DNA of 64,000 bases from contig NZ_JANIIC010000015.1 of assembly GCF_024519315.1 (NCBI RefSeq), forward strand, positions 97,331 to 161,330, read 5' to 3'. Of this stretch, positions 32,563 to 41,135 are shown one piece after another (within the stretch, counting starts at the first letter, position 1; every line of letters starts with the position of its first letter). The notes under the pieces were generated by a model. That model was not told where the DNA came from and did no database searches. It was given only the letters and a program-made list of their open reading frames with translations. The position numbers were made by a program, and so were the translations under genes. This DNA comes from Streptomyces malaysiensis subsp. samsunensis. GTDB taxonomy: Bacteria > Actinomycetota > Actinomycetes > Streptomycetales > Streptomycetaceae.

Positions 32563-34503
32563 ATGCCGACCAGGAGATCAATCAGGTATCTGACCGGACT
32601 CGTGTCGATCCTCGCGCTGCTGGCCACGGCGCCGGGGCCGGTCGCCACCGCGTCGCAACAGCCCTCCGCGCGGACGGCCTCCGCCACGTCCCCGGCCGCC
32701 CCCGCCACCACCCCGGCGGCCGATACGTGGCAGCCGCCGCTGTCGACCCGTGGCCGGTACATCGTCGACGCCAAGGGCGACCGCTTCCGGCTGAAGTCGG
32801 CCAACTGGGATGGTGCGCAGGGGTCGTGGACCGGGAGCGGCAGCGTGGACGATCCCGCCAACCACCACGGCGGGCAGAACTCCTTCGGCATACCCCTCGG
32901 GCTGGACCGAGTCCCGCTGCCGACGCTGCTCGCCGACTTCCACCGGCTCGGCGTCAACAGCATCCGGCTGCCGTTCTCCAACGAGATGATCCACGCCACG
33001 ACGCCCGTCCCGGACGGCGCCGTGGCCGCCAACGCCCAACTGCGCGGAAAGACACCGCTGGAGATCTTCGACGCGGTGGTGTCCGCGCTCGGCCGGGACG
33101 GCTTCGCCGTCATCCTGAACAACCACACCAACACCACCCGGTGGTGCTGTGGCATCGACGGCAACGAGCGGTGGAACAGCGGCCAGTCCACCCAGCGGTG
33201 GATCGACGACTGGGTCTTCATGGCCCGCCGCTACGCCGACGAGCCAGGTGTGGTGGGCGCCGACCTCTACAACGAGGTGCGCCGCGACATCCTGGACGAT
33301 CCCAACTGGGGGCTCGGCGATCAGCACGACTGGTACGCCGCCGCGCAGAGCGCCGCCGACCGTATCCTCACCGAGGGCGACCCCGACCTCCTCATCGTCA
33401 TCGAGGGCATCAACTGGACCGGGCTGCCGGTCGACGGACTGCCCCATGAGCGCCCCACTCTGGCGCCCGCGCGCACCCTCTCGCACACGCTGGTGAACTC
33501 CCACAAGCTGGTCTACTCCGCCCACTTCTACGGATACACCGGCCCGCGCCACAGCGGCGCCACCGGCGTGGGCGAAACACACGACCCCCGGTACCAGGAC
33601 CTCAGCCGCGAGGAGCTCCACCGGGTCCTCACCGAGCAGGCGTTCTTCGTCGCCGAGGACAGCGAGCGGCACTACACCGCACCCGTGTGGATCAGCGAGT
33701 TCGGCATCGGATCGGGCGAGACGGGCACCGCCCCGCGCACCTGGTTCACCAATATCACCGACTACTTCGCCGACCACGACGCCGACTTCGCCTACTGGCC
33801 ACTCGTGGGCTGGGAAGGCCACGACGGCTGGTCGCTGCTGCGCTACGACTCCGCGGGCCGCCGATCCGGAATCCTGGACCAGGCCGACTGGCGCGGCACC
33901 GCCTGGAACCGGCTGATGACCGCGCCCGAGCGCACCGGGCCCGTCGACCCCGTACCCGTCTGGCGCATGCTCGTCACCGACCACGGCGACCATGTGCAAT
34001 CCCTGATCGAGCGGGGCCGGGGCGACTGGGATGCGGGCGCCTACAAGGCCGTGTGCCCCGACGGGCTGCGGCTGATCGGTCTCAGCCACACCGCGGGGCG
34101 CGGACTGTGCACAGACGCGGGCGCCGACGACCCCCGCGCCCCCGGCACCGCCCATACGGTCGTCACGGACGAGCGGTATGTGCCCGCCGGTGGCGACTGG
34201 GCCTCGGGGTACACCAAGTTCCAGTGCCCCTCGGACCAGTTCCTCATCGGCTACAGCCGCCGCGGCGCCCGGGTGTCCGCCGCTCTGTGCGCCCCGGCCC
34301 GCACCCCGCTGGGCACCACGGGACGCACCGTGTGGTTCGACCGGTCCGACAACCGGCCCGCCGACGCTGCCGGTGGCGACTTCGCCAACGGCGCCTACAA
34401 GGGCCAGTGCGCGGACGGTGAGTACGCCGCCGGTATCGCCTTCACCACGCGGGTGGGCAGCTCCGGGAGGCCGGACGCGCTGCTGTGCCGGGGCCTGACC
34501 TGA
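32563..34503 (+). CDS. secreted GH5 (cellulase-family) glycoside hydrolase
   Basis: 646 residues. The signal peptide (about 1-30; RRSIRYLTGLVSILALLATA) is followed by a Thr/Ala/Pro-rich linker. The GH5 barrel has Glu238 (GADLYNEVRRD) as acid/base and Glu379 (VWISEFGIG) as nucleophile, with an NNHTNTTRWCCGIDGNERW loop seen in some GH5 subfamilies. The C-terminal 180 residues hold several Cys pairs (AVCPDGLRLIGLSHTAGRG, FQCPSDQFLIGYSRRG, GQCADGEYAAGIAF), a threefold-repeated module that may bind sugar or wall. A strong GGGGGAGG precedes ATG 32563. It is probably the extracellular enzyme feeding the importer upstream, though separated from that operon by 109 bases. Confidence 0.83.
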   Translation: MPTRRSIRYLTGLVSILALLATAPGPVATASQQPSARTASATSPAAPATTPAADTWQPPLSTRGRYIVDAKGDRFRLKSANWDGAQGSWTGSGSVDDPANHHGGQNSFGIPLGLDRVPLPTLLADFHRLGVNSIRLPFSNEMIHATTPVPDGAVAANAQLRGKTPLEIFDAVVSALGRDGFAVILNNHTNTTRWCCGIDGNERWNSGQSTQRWIDDWVFMARRYADEPGVVGADLYNEVRRDILDDPNWGLGDQHDWYAAAQSAADRILTEGDPDLLIVIEGINWTGLPVDGLPHERPTLAPARTLSHTLVNSHKLVYSAHFYGYTGPRHSGATGVGETHDPRYQDLSREELHRVLTEQAFFVAEDSERHYTAPVWISEFGIGSGETGTAPRTWFTNITDYFADHDADFAYWPLVGWEGHDGWSLLRYDSAGRRSGILDQADWRGTAWNRLMTAPERTGPVDPVPVWRMLVTDHGDHVQSLIERGRGDWDAGAYKAVCPDGLRLIGLSHTAGRGLCTDAGADDPRAPGTAHTVVTDERYVPAGGDWASGYTKFQCPSDQFLIGYSRRGARVSAALCAPARTPLGTTGRTVWFDRSDNRPADAAGGDFANGAYKGQCADGEYAAGIAFTTRVGSSGRPDALLCRGLT

Positions 34504-34584
34504 GCGCCTCGCACGGTCGCTGCCCTGTGCCCACCCGCCGCATGTCCTGAGGCCCGCGCGGTCGCTGCTCTGAGCTCATCCACC

Positions 34585-34624
34585 GCGAGCCCGCGAGCCC
34601 GCGAGCCCGCGAGCCCGCGAGCCC
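34585..34624. repeat. 8-bp minisatellite, five copies
   Basis: GCGAGCCC repeated five times head to tail (34585-34624), in the intergenic region between the GH5 gene and the next operon. It is likely a replication-slippage tract. Surrounding sequence also repeats GCGCGGTCGC. Confidence 0.9.
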
Positions 34625-34660
34625 GCGCGGTCGCGCCGCGACGCGACCCTTGCCTGAATC

Positions 34661-34673
34661 TGACGGACCGTCA
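34661..34673. promoter_or_regulatory. operator candidate TGACGG-A-CCGTCA
   Basis: A perfect 13-bp palindrome lies 65-80 bases before the NitT/TauT-type ATPase start, in the typical position and style of TetR/GntR operators. It is followed by the A/T-richer CATATCTTGAGACGG. Confidence 0.5.
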
Positions 34674-34738
34674 TATCTTGAGACGGTGCGCGCAGCCGTT
34701 GTCGCACGACATCCGCCGAACCGATCAGAAGTCACGGG

Positions 34739-35575
34739 GTGGAGCCGGTGGAGCCGCACACCACACCCGGGGCCGCGCCGAAGGTCCGTGCCCGCGCGGT
34801 GACCCGCACCTTCGGGCACGGAACCCGGCAGGTGCACGCCCTCGGACCACTCGACCTGGACATCCGGCACGGGGAGTTCTGCTGCATCGTCGGCCCGTCC
34901 GGATGTGGCAAGTCCACGTTCCTGCGCATCGTCGCCGGACTCGTCCGCCCCAGCGGTGGCGAGGTCGAGATTCGCGCGGGGCGCCGGCATCCGGCCGCGA
35001 TGATCCCGCAGGACTACGGCATCTACGACTGGAAGACCGTACTGGCCAATGTCCGTTTCGGACTCGATGTGCAGCGCGTGCCGCGCAAGGCCGCCGACGC
35101 GCGGGCCGGGGACTGGCTGGAGCGGCTCGGTCTCGCCGACTTCGCCCACGCCTACCCGGCCACCTTGTCGGGCGGGATGCGCCAGCGGGTGGCGATCGCC
35201 CGCGCGCTCGCGGTGGAGCCCGAGGTGCTGCTCCTGGACGAACCGTTCGCCGCGCTCGACGCCCAGCTGCGCACCATCCTCCAGGACGAGTTGCTCGCGG
35301 TGTGCCAGGCGACCCGTACCACCGCGCTGTTCGTCACCCACAGTCTGGAGGAGGCGATCGTGCTCGGGGACCGGGTGGTGGTGATGTCGGCCAGGCCCGG
35401 CAGGGTGATCGCCGAACGCCGCCCGCCGTTCGAGCGCCCGCGCACCGGGGCGATGCGCCGCGCCCCGCGGTTCGCCGCGCTGCACGCCGAGCTGTGGGAG
35501 CTGTTGCGCGACGAGGTCCAGCGGGCCGGGGCCGGTGCCGCCACCCCGGCGGACAGGGTGGGGAAGCCCTCATGA
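34739..35575 (+). CDS. NitT/TauT-type ABC transporter ATPase
   Basis: 278 residues, single nucleotide-binding domain: Walker A GPSGCGKST, Q-loop MIPQDYGIYDWKTVL, signature LSGGMRQR, Walker B VLLLDEPFAALD and H-loop VTHSLEEA. These resemble SsuB/TauB/NrtD-type ATPases importing sulfonates, nitrate or thiamine precursors. Two in-frame GTG starts are possible (34739 and 34748); the second is better spaced from GGGG at 34736-34739. The stop overlaps the permease start (ATGA). The substrate is not evident from sequence. Confidence 0.87.
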   Translation: MEPVEPHTTPGAAPKVRARAVTRTFGHGTRQVHALGPLDLDIRHGEFCCIVGPSGCGKSTFLRIVAGLVRPSGGEVEIRAGRRHPAAMIPQDYGIYDWKTVLANVRFGLDVQRVPRKAADARAGDWLERLGLADFAHAYPATLSGGMRQRVAIARALAVEPEVLLLDEPFAALDAQLRTILQDELLAVCQATRTTALFVTHSLEEAIVLGDRVVVMSARPGRVIAERRPPFERPRTGAMRRAPRFAALHAELWELLRDEVQRAGAGAATPADRVGKPS

Positions 35576-36477
35576 GGAGCGGGAGCACGGCCGCCTCGGC
35601 CCGTACCGCACAGCCCGGTGAAGCAGCCGCGGGCCCCGCCGAGACCGTGCTGGTGCGGCGCCCGGGACCGGGGGAGCGCGAGCCCGTCCGGGCCCACCGG
35701 CGCCGCCGCGGCGTCGAGCTCTCGCTCGCCCTCGCCGTGCCCGCCGCGCTGATCCTGCTGTGGCAACTCGCCGCGCATCGGCACTGGATCGACCCGCGTA
35801 TCTACCCCGCGCCGTCCACGATCGCGGCGGACGGCTGGCAGCGCGCCGCCGACGGCAAGCTGTGGCCGGACGTCTGGGCCACCCTGAAACGGGTGCTCGC
35901 CGGGTACGCGCTCGGCACGGCCGCGGGCTATCTCTTCGGGCTGCTGATGGGCGCGCTGCGGATGGTCCGCGCGGCCCTGGAACCGCTGCTCGACGCCCTG
36001 TACGTCGTGCCCAAGCTGGCGCTGCTCCCCGTCTTCCTCAATATGTTCGGCCTCGGCGAGGGCCCCCAGATCGCGCTCGTGGCGACCACCGTCTTCTTCT
36101 TCGTATGGATCTCCACGATGGCCGCGGTGATGGGCGTCGCCGAGGGCTACCGGGAGGCCGGACGGGTCTTCGGCGCCGGTCCCTGGCAGATGTTCCGCCA
36201 TGTCCTGCTGCCCGCCTCGCTGCCCCAGGTCCTGGTCGGCATGCGGGTCGCGGCCGGAGTGGCGGTACTGGTCATCGTCGCCTCCGAGCAGATCGCCGCG
36301 AACGACGGCCTCGGCCACCTGATCTTCGACTCGCGGGCGCTGTTCCAGAACGACGTGATGTTCGTCGGCATCGTCTGCGTGGCCGTGCTCGGCGTGGTCC
36401 TCTCCGAACTCGTGCGGCTCATCGGCCGCAGGATCACCCCCTGGGCGCCACGCGACCGCGGCCGTCCCCGGTCCTGA
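35572..36477 (+). CDS. NitT/TauT-type ABC transporter permease
   Basis: A 301-residue permease of the SsuC/TauC class. About 50 polar cytoplasmic N-terminal residues precede six hydrophobic segments; the EAA loop is EGYREAGRVFGAGPWQMFRH. Also typical are YVVPKLALLPVFLNMFGLGE and IVASEQIAANDGLGHLI. ATG 35572 overlaps the ATPase stop. It forms a homodimeric channel in this family. Confidence 0.88.
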   Translation: MRSGSTAASARTAQPGEAAAGPAETVLVRRPGPGEREPVRAHRRRRGVELSLALAVPAALILLWQLAAHRHWIDPRIYPAPSTIAADGWQRAADGKLWPDVWATLKRVLAGYALGTAAGYLFGLLMGALRMVRAALEPLLDALYVVPKLALLPVFLNMFGLGEGPQIALVATTVFFFVWISTMAAVMGVAEGYREAGRVFGAGPWQMFRHVLLPASLPQVLVGMRVAAGVAVLVIVASEQIAANDGLGHLIFDSRALFQNDVMFVGIVCVAVLGVVLSELVRLIGRRITPWAPRDRGRPRS

Positions 36478-36521
36478 CCCCTGCCCGGCTCCGAATCCCC
36501 AGCCCCCGGAAGGCGACACCC

Positions 36522-37676
36522 ATGGCACGGACACCTTCCCTCGCCCGCGCCCTGATCACGGGCGTGACCCTGCTGGGCGTCCTCGGCTCCCTCGCCGCCT
36601 GCGACGCGCAGACCTCGGACTCGGCGCGCTCCGGCACACCCGGCGAGCCCCGTCCGATCACCCCCGTCGCGGGCTGCGCCAAGGGCTGGACCGACCCCTC
36701 CGACACCTCCGCCACCCGCAAGCCCGCTCGCTGCGTGCCCGGTGCGCCCGCGCCGAAGCCGCTGAAGAAGAAGACGAAGATCGTCGTTTCGGCCAGCACG
36801 CTCACCGCCGAATATCTGGCGCCGCTGCGGATCGGCATGGCCAAGGGCGAGTTCAGCAAGGAGAAGCTCGATGTCGAGGTGAAGCTGCTGCCCACCCCGG
36901 ACGCGCTTCCGCTGCTGGCCAAGGGCGATATCGACGTCCAGTACGCGGCGCCGGAGGCCGCCGTGCTCAACGGTGTCCGGCAGGGGTTCGACATTCGCTG
37001 GGTGGCCGGCAACTTCACCCCCGCGCCCGGATCCAAGAGCGGATTCTGGGCCAGGCTGCGGCCGGGGGAGACGGCGGACGAGGTCAGCCTCAAGGACCGC
37101 TCCGTCGGCACGCTCATCGGCAAGGGCTCGGTGATCATGTACCCGATGGAGAAGGTGCTCTCCGCACACCGGGCCGACGTGGACAGCGTCCGCTTCCAGC
37201 AGCTCGGCCCGGCCGAGGTCCTCACCTCGCTGAAGAACGGCGGAGTGGACGCGGCATGGCTGCTCGACCCGGTGTGGCGCCAGGTGGACGGCGACGCGGG
37301 CTACGCCTTCCTCGGCGGTCAGCCGCGGGGCGAACCGCTCGGCGGGCTGCTGTTCGGACCCGATCTGCTGACCGGGGACCCGGACGCGGGAGTGGCGTTC
37401 CTGCGCGCCTACATCCGCACCGTCAACACCTACTTCGCCGGGGACTACAAGAAGGACAAGGCGTTCCTCCGCGAGCTCGGCGAAGCGCTCAAGACCGAGC
37501 CGGACACGCTGGCCGCCGTGCCGTCGCTGCGTATGGACTGGGAGATCCGCGCGGGCACGGTGGACCGCCTGGGGAAGGCGTACGAAGCCGCCGGGGTGAT
37601 CGAGGGCGACCCACCGGCCGAGAACCAGGTCGTGGACCGCTCCTTCTACACCGAGGCGGTCGGCCACAAGCCTTAG
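36522..37676 (+). CDS. NitT/TauT-type substrate-binding lipoprotein
   Basis: 384 residues with lipobox SLAAC at about residue 27, a Cys-containing linker (VAGCAKGWTDPSD ... ARCVPG), then a SsuA/THI5-like fold: PLRIGMAKGEFSKEKLDVEV, GDIDVQYAAPEAAVLNGVRQG, GTLIGKGSVIMYPMEKVL, NGGVDAAWLLDPVW. It binds an unidentified small molecule outside the membrane and feeds the permease/ATPase upstream. ATG 36522 follows GGAAGGCGA. A hairpin (37772-37794) ends the operon before the P450 gene. Confidence 0.87.
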   Translation: MARTPSLARALITGVTLLGVLGSLAACDAQTSDSARSGTPGEPRPITPVAGCAKGWTDPSDTSATRKPARCVPGAPAPKPLKKKTKIVVSASTLTAEYLAPLRIGMAKGEFSKEKLDVEVKLLPTPDALPLLAKGDIDVQYAAPEAAVLNGVRQGFDIRWVAGNFTPAPGSKSGFWARLRPGETADEVSLKDRSVGTLIGKGSVIMYPMEKVLSAHRADVDSVRFQQLGPAEVLTSLKNGGVDAAWLLDPVWRQVDGDAGYAFLGGQPRGEPLGGLLFGPDLLTGDPDAGVAFLRAYIRTVNTYFAGDYKKDKAFLRELGEALKTEPDTLAAVPSLRMDWEIRAGTVDRLGKAYEAAGVIEGDPPAENQVVDRSFYTEAVGHKP

Positions 37677-37771
37677 CACGCACCGCGCGACGCTGGTCAG
37701 CCGTGTGGTCGGCCGCTAGTCTGGCCTGCGCCGTAGCGGGCCGCTTCTCCCCTCCGTGCCGCGCGTCCGTT

Positions 37772-37794
37772 TCCGTGTGGCTTCCCCACACGGA
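37772..37794 (+). terminator. hairpin between transporter and P450 genes
   Basis: TCCGTGTGG (37772-37780), 5-base loop, CCACACGGA (37786-37794): a 9-bp perfect stem about 100 bases after the transporter stop and 50 bases before the P450 start. It could instead be a leader structure of the P450 gene. Confidence 0.55.
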
Positions 37795-37844
37795 CCTCAT
37801 GGCCCGGCCGGAACGGCCCAGCTGTCGACTTGAGGACATCGAAC

Positions 37845-39233
37845 ATGCAATTCCCTCCATCCGAGCCGTCCGAATTGGCGGCCCTGGCCGTCGAGCCGCT
37901 GATGACACGGGACTTCGAGACCAGGCCCGCCACCGTCTACGCACGGCTGCGGGCCCGGTACGGACCGGTGGCGCCGGTCGATCTGCACGGGGTCCCGGTC
38001 TGGCTGGTGCTCGGCTTCGGCGAGGTGAGGGAGGTGCTGCGCGACGAGAGCGTATGGAAGAAGGACGTCCAGCACTGGCGGTGGCTGCGCGAGGGCCGGG
38101 TGCCCGCCGACTGGCCGCATCTGCCCGGCTATCAGGTCAGCCATCTGCTGGTCCAGGACGACCAGCGGCACAAGGCGACCCGCGCCGCCGTCGAGGAGGC
38201 GCTCGCCCCCTTCCAGGACGCCGACGCGCCCCAGTCCTGGGAGCTGGCGAACGCCGTCTCCCGCCACGCCGACGAACTGATCGCCTTCTTCGCGGACGGC
38301 GGCGACGGCGGATGGGCGGACCTGGGCGCGCAGTTCGCGCGGGCGCTGCCGTTGATGGCCGTCAACCGGCTGTTCGGCTTCCCCGTCGAACAGGGCGACG
38401 ACGTCTTCATGGACTCCTGGCGGATGGTGGACGGCGGCCCCGATGCCGCCGCGGCCGTGGGCCGGCTGGTGGCCGCGACGACCGAACTGGCCGCGTACAA
38501 GCGGCAGAACCCCGGCGACGACCTGACCACCCGGCTGCTCGCGGTCGAGCCCCCGCTGACGGTGGAGCAGATCGGCCTGGAGCTGTACGCGATCATCGTC
38601 ATCATGTCGGAGCTGGTCAGCCACGCCATCACCAACAGCGTGCTGGAGGTGCTGGCCGGGGAGGCCGGGACGCGGGACGGTCTGATGGCGGGGCCCGTCG
38701 AGGAGCTGGTCAACCGCGTGCACATCGCCTCGCCACCGTGGGTCAACCTCACCTTCCGCTTCCCCGCCGCCGACACCGACCTGGGGGACTTCCGGCTCGC
38801 CGCGGGCGATGCGGTCGTGCCCTCGATCGCCGCCGCGCACGGCGACCCGATGTTCGCGACCCCCGGCAGCCAGGAGGCGTCGGTGAGTTCGCGCGCCCAT
38901 CTGGCCTGGGGCGCGGGGCCGCATCAGTGCCCGGGCCGGGGGCTCGCCGACATGATCGTCACCACCGCGGTGGGCAAGCTGTTCGAACGGTGCGACCTTG
39001 AACTCGGTCTTCCCGTCGACCAGTTGCCCTGGCGCTCATCCACACATGTACGCGGCCTGAAGTCCTTCCCGGTCCGGTACCGCATGCGGACGCGCCAGGT
39101 CCCGGTGGCGGCTCCGGCCGCCGAGGCGGCGGCGCCCGGCCCGGCGCCCGAGCCCGTGGCACCCGCCCCCGCCGAACCGGAACGGCTCCGCTCCGCGCTC
39201 TGGCGCTTCCTGGCGAGCCTGCGCCGGGGCTGA
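37845..39233 (+). CDS. cytochrome P450 with atypical K-helix (no ExxR)
   Basis: A 462-residue P450. The heme-ligand loop HLAWGAGPHQCPGRGLA places Cys362 as thiolate ligand. The K-helix, normally ExxR, reads EELVNR (286-291), giving E-x-x-N at the usual spacing with Arg one residue late. The I-helix reads IIVIMSELVSHAITNS, without the AGxxT oxygen-activation motif. Streptomyces CYP157 proteins are known to lack ExxR, so kinship there is possible. An Ala/Pro-rich tail (about 415-450) follows the catalytic domain. ATG 37845 has GAGGA 8 bases upstream. It may be a specialised or electron-partner-limited P450. Substrate and redox partner are unknown. Confidence 0.85.
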   Translation: MQFPPSEPSELAALAVEPLMTRDFETRPATVYARLRARYGPVAPVDLHGVPVWLVLGFGEVREVLRDESVWKKDVQHWRWLREGRVPADWPHLPGYQVSHLLVQDDQRHKATRAAVEEALAPFQDADAPQSWELANAVSRHADELIAFFADGGDGGWADLGAQFARALPLMAVNRLFGFPVEQGDDVFMDSWRMVDGGPDAAAAVGRLVAATTELAAYKRQNPGDDLTTRLLAVEPPLTVEQIGLELYAIIVIMSELVSHAITNSVLEVLAGEAGTRDGLMAGPVEELVNRVHIASPPWVNLTFRFPAADTDLGDFRLAAGDAVVPSIAAAHGDPMFATPGSQEASVSSRAHLAWGAGPHQCPGRGLADMIVTTAVGKLFERCDLELGLPVDQLPWRSSTHVRGLKSFPVRYRMRTRQVPVAAPAAEAAAPGPAPEPVAPAPAEPERLRSALWRFLASLRRG

Positions 39234-39295
39234 GCCGGCCACCGGCCACGGTCGGGCCACCCGGGCGGGGGTGTTGCTAACCCCCCTCCGGGTTC

Positions 39296-39311
39296 CGGGG
39301 GCTGTCCCCCG
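39296..39311. terminator. hairpin after P450 gene
   Basis: CGGGGG-CTGT-CCCCCG, a 6-bp GC stem 63 bases after the P450 stop and about 100 bases before the desaturase start. Confidence 0.55.
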
Positions 39312-39409
39312 TATCCTCAGGGTGCTGACGCCATGGTGCCGCATGGTCTTCGGTCCGTACGTTTAAGCAGCTCAGAGTGTTACTGACCAATCCAGGACCG
39401 GAGTCCTCC

Positions 39410-40480
39410 ATGCCTCAGGCCATCGCGCCGTCCGTCACCGTCGCGCCGTCCGTGTCCACCGCTCCCGGTGGCGGCCGCGCGGCACCGGGGAGCGAGTTCG
39501 CCCCCCTGCTGCGGAAGGTCAAGGAACGGGGGCTGCTGGAGCGCCGCAAGGGCTGGTACACGCGGATGATCGCCGGGAACCTCCTCGCCCTGGCCTTGGT
39601 GGTGACCGGACTCGTCCTCGCCGGGGACACCTGGTGGACGCTGCCGCTCGCCCTGCCGCTCGCGATCCTGTCCGCCCGCACCGCCTACATCGGCCACGAC
39701 GCCGGACACGCCCAGATCGCCGTCGGCCGCCGGGTGAACCGCGCCATCGGACTCCTCCACGGCAATCTGCTGCTGGGCATGAGCTACGCGTGGTGGAACG
39801 ACAAGCACAACCGGCACCACGCCAACCCCAACCACATCGAGAAGGACCCGGACGTCGGCGTCGGCGCACTCGTGTGGACGGCCGAACAGGCCGCGGTGCG
39901 CCAGGGGTTCGCCCGCTGGGTCACCCGCCACCAGGCCCTGCTGTTCTTCCCGATGCTGCTGCTCGAAGGCATCGCCCTGAAGGTGAACAGCGTCCGGGAC
40001 CTGTGGCGGCAGTCGCCGCGCGAGCGGGCCGTCGAGGGCGTGCTGCTGGCGCTGCACATCGCCGGATACGCGACCCTGTTGCTCACCTGTCTTCCGGTGG
40101 GCAAGGCCATCGCGTTCGCCCTGCTCCACCAGGCGTTCTTCGGACTCCACCTGGGCATGGCCTTCGCGCCCAACCACAAGGGCATGGAGATGCCCGACCC
40201 GGCCGGTGAGCGCTGGGGCCATCTGCGCCGGCAGGTCCTGACCTCGCGGAACGTCCGGGGCGGGCCGGTCACGGACTGGCTGCTCGGCGGGCTGAACTAC
40301 CAGATCGAGCACCACCTCTTCCCCAACCTGCCCCGGCCCCACCTCAGGCTGGTCCAGCCGCTGGTCCGGGAGCACTGCCGCGGCCTCGGGATCCCGTACG
40401 CCGAGACCGGACTGCTCGACTCCTACCGGCAGGGGCTGGGCCATATGCACACGGTCGGCGCCGCGGCCCGCCCCCGGTGA
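39410..40480 (+). CDS. membrane fatty-acid desaturase (front-end/acyl-lipid type)
   Basis: 356 residues with three histidine boxes: HDAGH (96-100), HNRHH (133-137) and QIEHHLFPNLPRPH near residue 300, where the first His of HxxHH is replaced by Gln, as in front-end desaturases. Two to four membrane segments flank the boxes (AGNLLALALVVTGLVLAG; VEGVLLALHIAGYATLLLTC). It is an integral-membrane diiron desaturase introducing a double bond into acyl chains and needs a ferredoxin or similar donor. ATG 39410 has GGAG 6 bases upstream. Alone in its transcript, it probably adjusts membrane fluidity. Confidence 0.9.
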   Translation: MPQAIAPSVTVAPSVSTAPGGGRAAPGSEFAPLLRKVKERGLLERRKGWYTRMIAGNLLALALVVTGLVLAGDTWWTLPLALPLAILSARTAYIGHDAGHAQIAVGRRVNRAIGLLHGNLLLGMSYAWWNDKHNRHHANPNHIEKDPDVGVGALVWTAEQAAVRQGFARWVTRHQALLFFPMLLLEGIALKVNSVRDLWRQSPRERAVEGVLLALHIAGYATLLLTCLPVGKAIAFALLHQAFFGLHLGMAFAPNHKGMEMPDPAGERWGHLRRQVLTSRNVRGGPVTDWLLGGLNYQIEHHLFPNLPRPHLRLVQPLVREHCRGLGIPYAETGLLDSYRQGLGHMHTVGAAARPR

Positions 40481-40597
40481 GCCCGCCCCCGGCCGCCCCG
40501 CGCTGTCGGCTGACGCCCCCGCCCTGCCTCAGTCCACCCCGAGCCATTCACCCTCGCCCCGCCACGAGAGTCGGGGGGCAGGGGCGGACGGTGGTCT

Positions 40598-40813
40598 TCA
40601 GGACCGCTTGAAGCAGTCGGGGTTGTTGTGGTCGCGGTGGCGAGGGCACTGGCACGGCGGCCATGCCTGCCCCAGTGAATAGGCGTCGCTCTTCTCCCCG
40701 GCGAGGACGGCCACGATCGCGCGGCGGGTGGTGACGATCCCGTTGTGCGCCATGGTGTAGACGCGCATCGTCATCTTCGGCCGTTTGTCCGGCTCCGGTC
40801 GGCTGTCAGCCAT
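40598..40813 (-). CDS. small Cys/His-containing hypothetical protein
   Basis: 71 residues: basic N-terminus, then VYTMAHNGIVTTRRAIVAVLAGEKSD and a Cys/His cluster near the C-terminus (PPCQCPRHRDHNNPDC) that could bind zinc. Its start overlaps the preceding gene's stop by 8 bases, so the two are coupled. They are divergent from a WhiJ-like regulator, where such small genes recur in Streptomyces. Function unknown. Confidence 0.65.
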   Translation of the reverse strand: MADSRPEPDKRPKMTMRVYTMAHNGIVTTRRAIVAVLAGEKSDAYSLGQAWPPCQCPRHRDHNNPDCFKRS

Positions 40814-41111
40814 CAGCGTTCTCCTCCACCGTGACCGGCGCGAGGAGCTGGAGCAGACAGCGCAGGCTCCGCTTCACCGCGCCGAGGTGATAGGCCAGTT
40901 CCTCCGGCGCGGCCTCGGCGAGGCTCAGGGCCTCGGCGGCGGCCAGGCTCTGTCCGGCGACGATGACGACCGCCTGTTCAAGGCCGTCGCGGGTGGGCTT
41001 TCCGGCCGTGACGCACGCGGGGCACAGGCCCGAATGCGGCTCGGTGGGGTTGTGGGGTCCGAAGTCGCCGGGGGTGGCGCACAGGGCGCACCCGGGGGAC
41101 GGGACGGGCAC
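40806..41111 (-). CDS. small zinc-ribbon-like hypothetical protein
   Basis: 101 residues. Two CxxC pairs (GCALCATPG and GLCPACVTAG) at the N-terminus suggest a zinc ribbon. A long helix rich in Ala/Leu/Glu follows (VVIVAGQSLAAAEALSLAEAAPEELAYHLGAVKRSLRCLLQLL). The GTG start lies only 24 bases from the divergent regulator start. No clear ribosome-binding site is seen, so the transcript may be leaderless. Codon use supports a real gene. Function unknown. Confidence 0.65.
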   Translation of the reverse strand: MPVPSPGCALCATPGDFGPHNPTEPHSGLCPACVTAGKPTRDGLEQAVVIVAGQSLAAAEALSLAEAAPEELAYHLGAVKRSLRCLLQLLAPVTVEENADG

Positions 41112-41135
41112 GCGGCGTTTGGGTACCGTCTACGC

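Noticed and set aside
34585..34624. 8-bp repeats considered as iterons of an origin or CRISPR
   Set aside because: Too short and contiguous, with no replication or cas genes nearby. Best seen as a slippage tract.
41052..41135. Longer N-terminus for the second WhiJ-like regulator (GTG 41052)
   Set aside because: It uses rare codons (TTT, CTA), overlaps the divergent gene and would run through the likely -10 box TACCGT. Not excluded, because it would complete the first helix.
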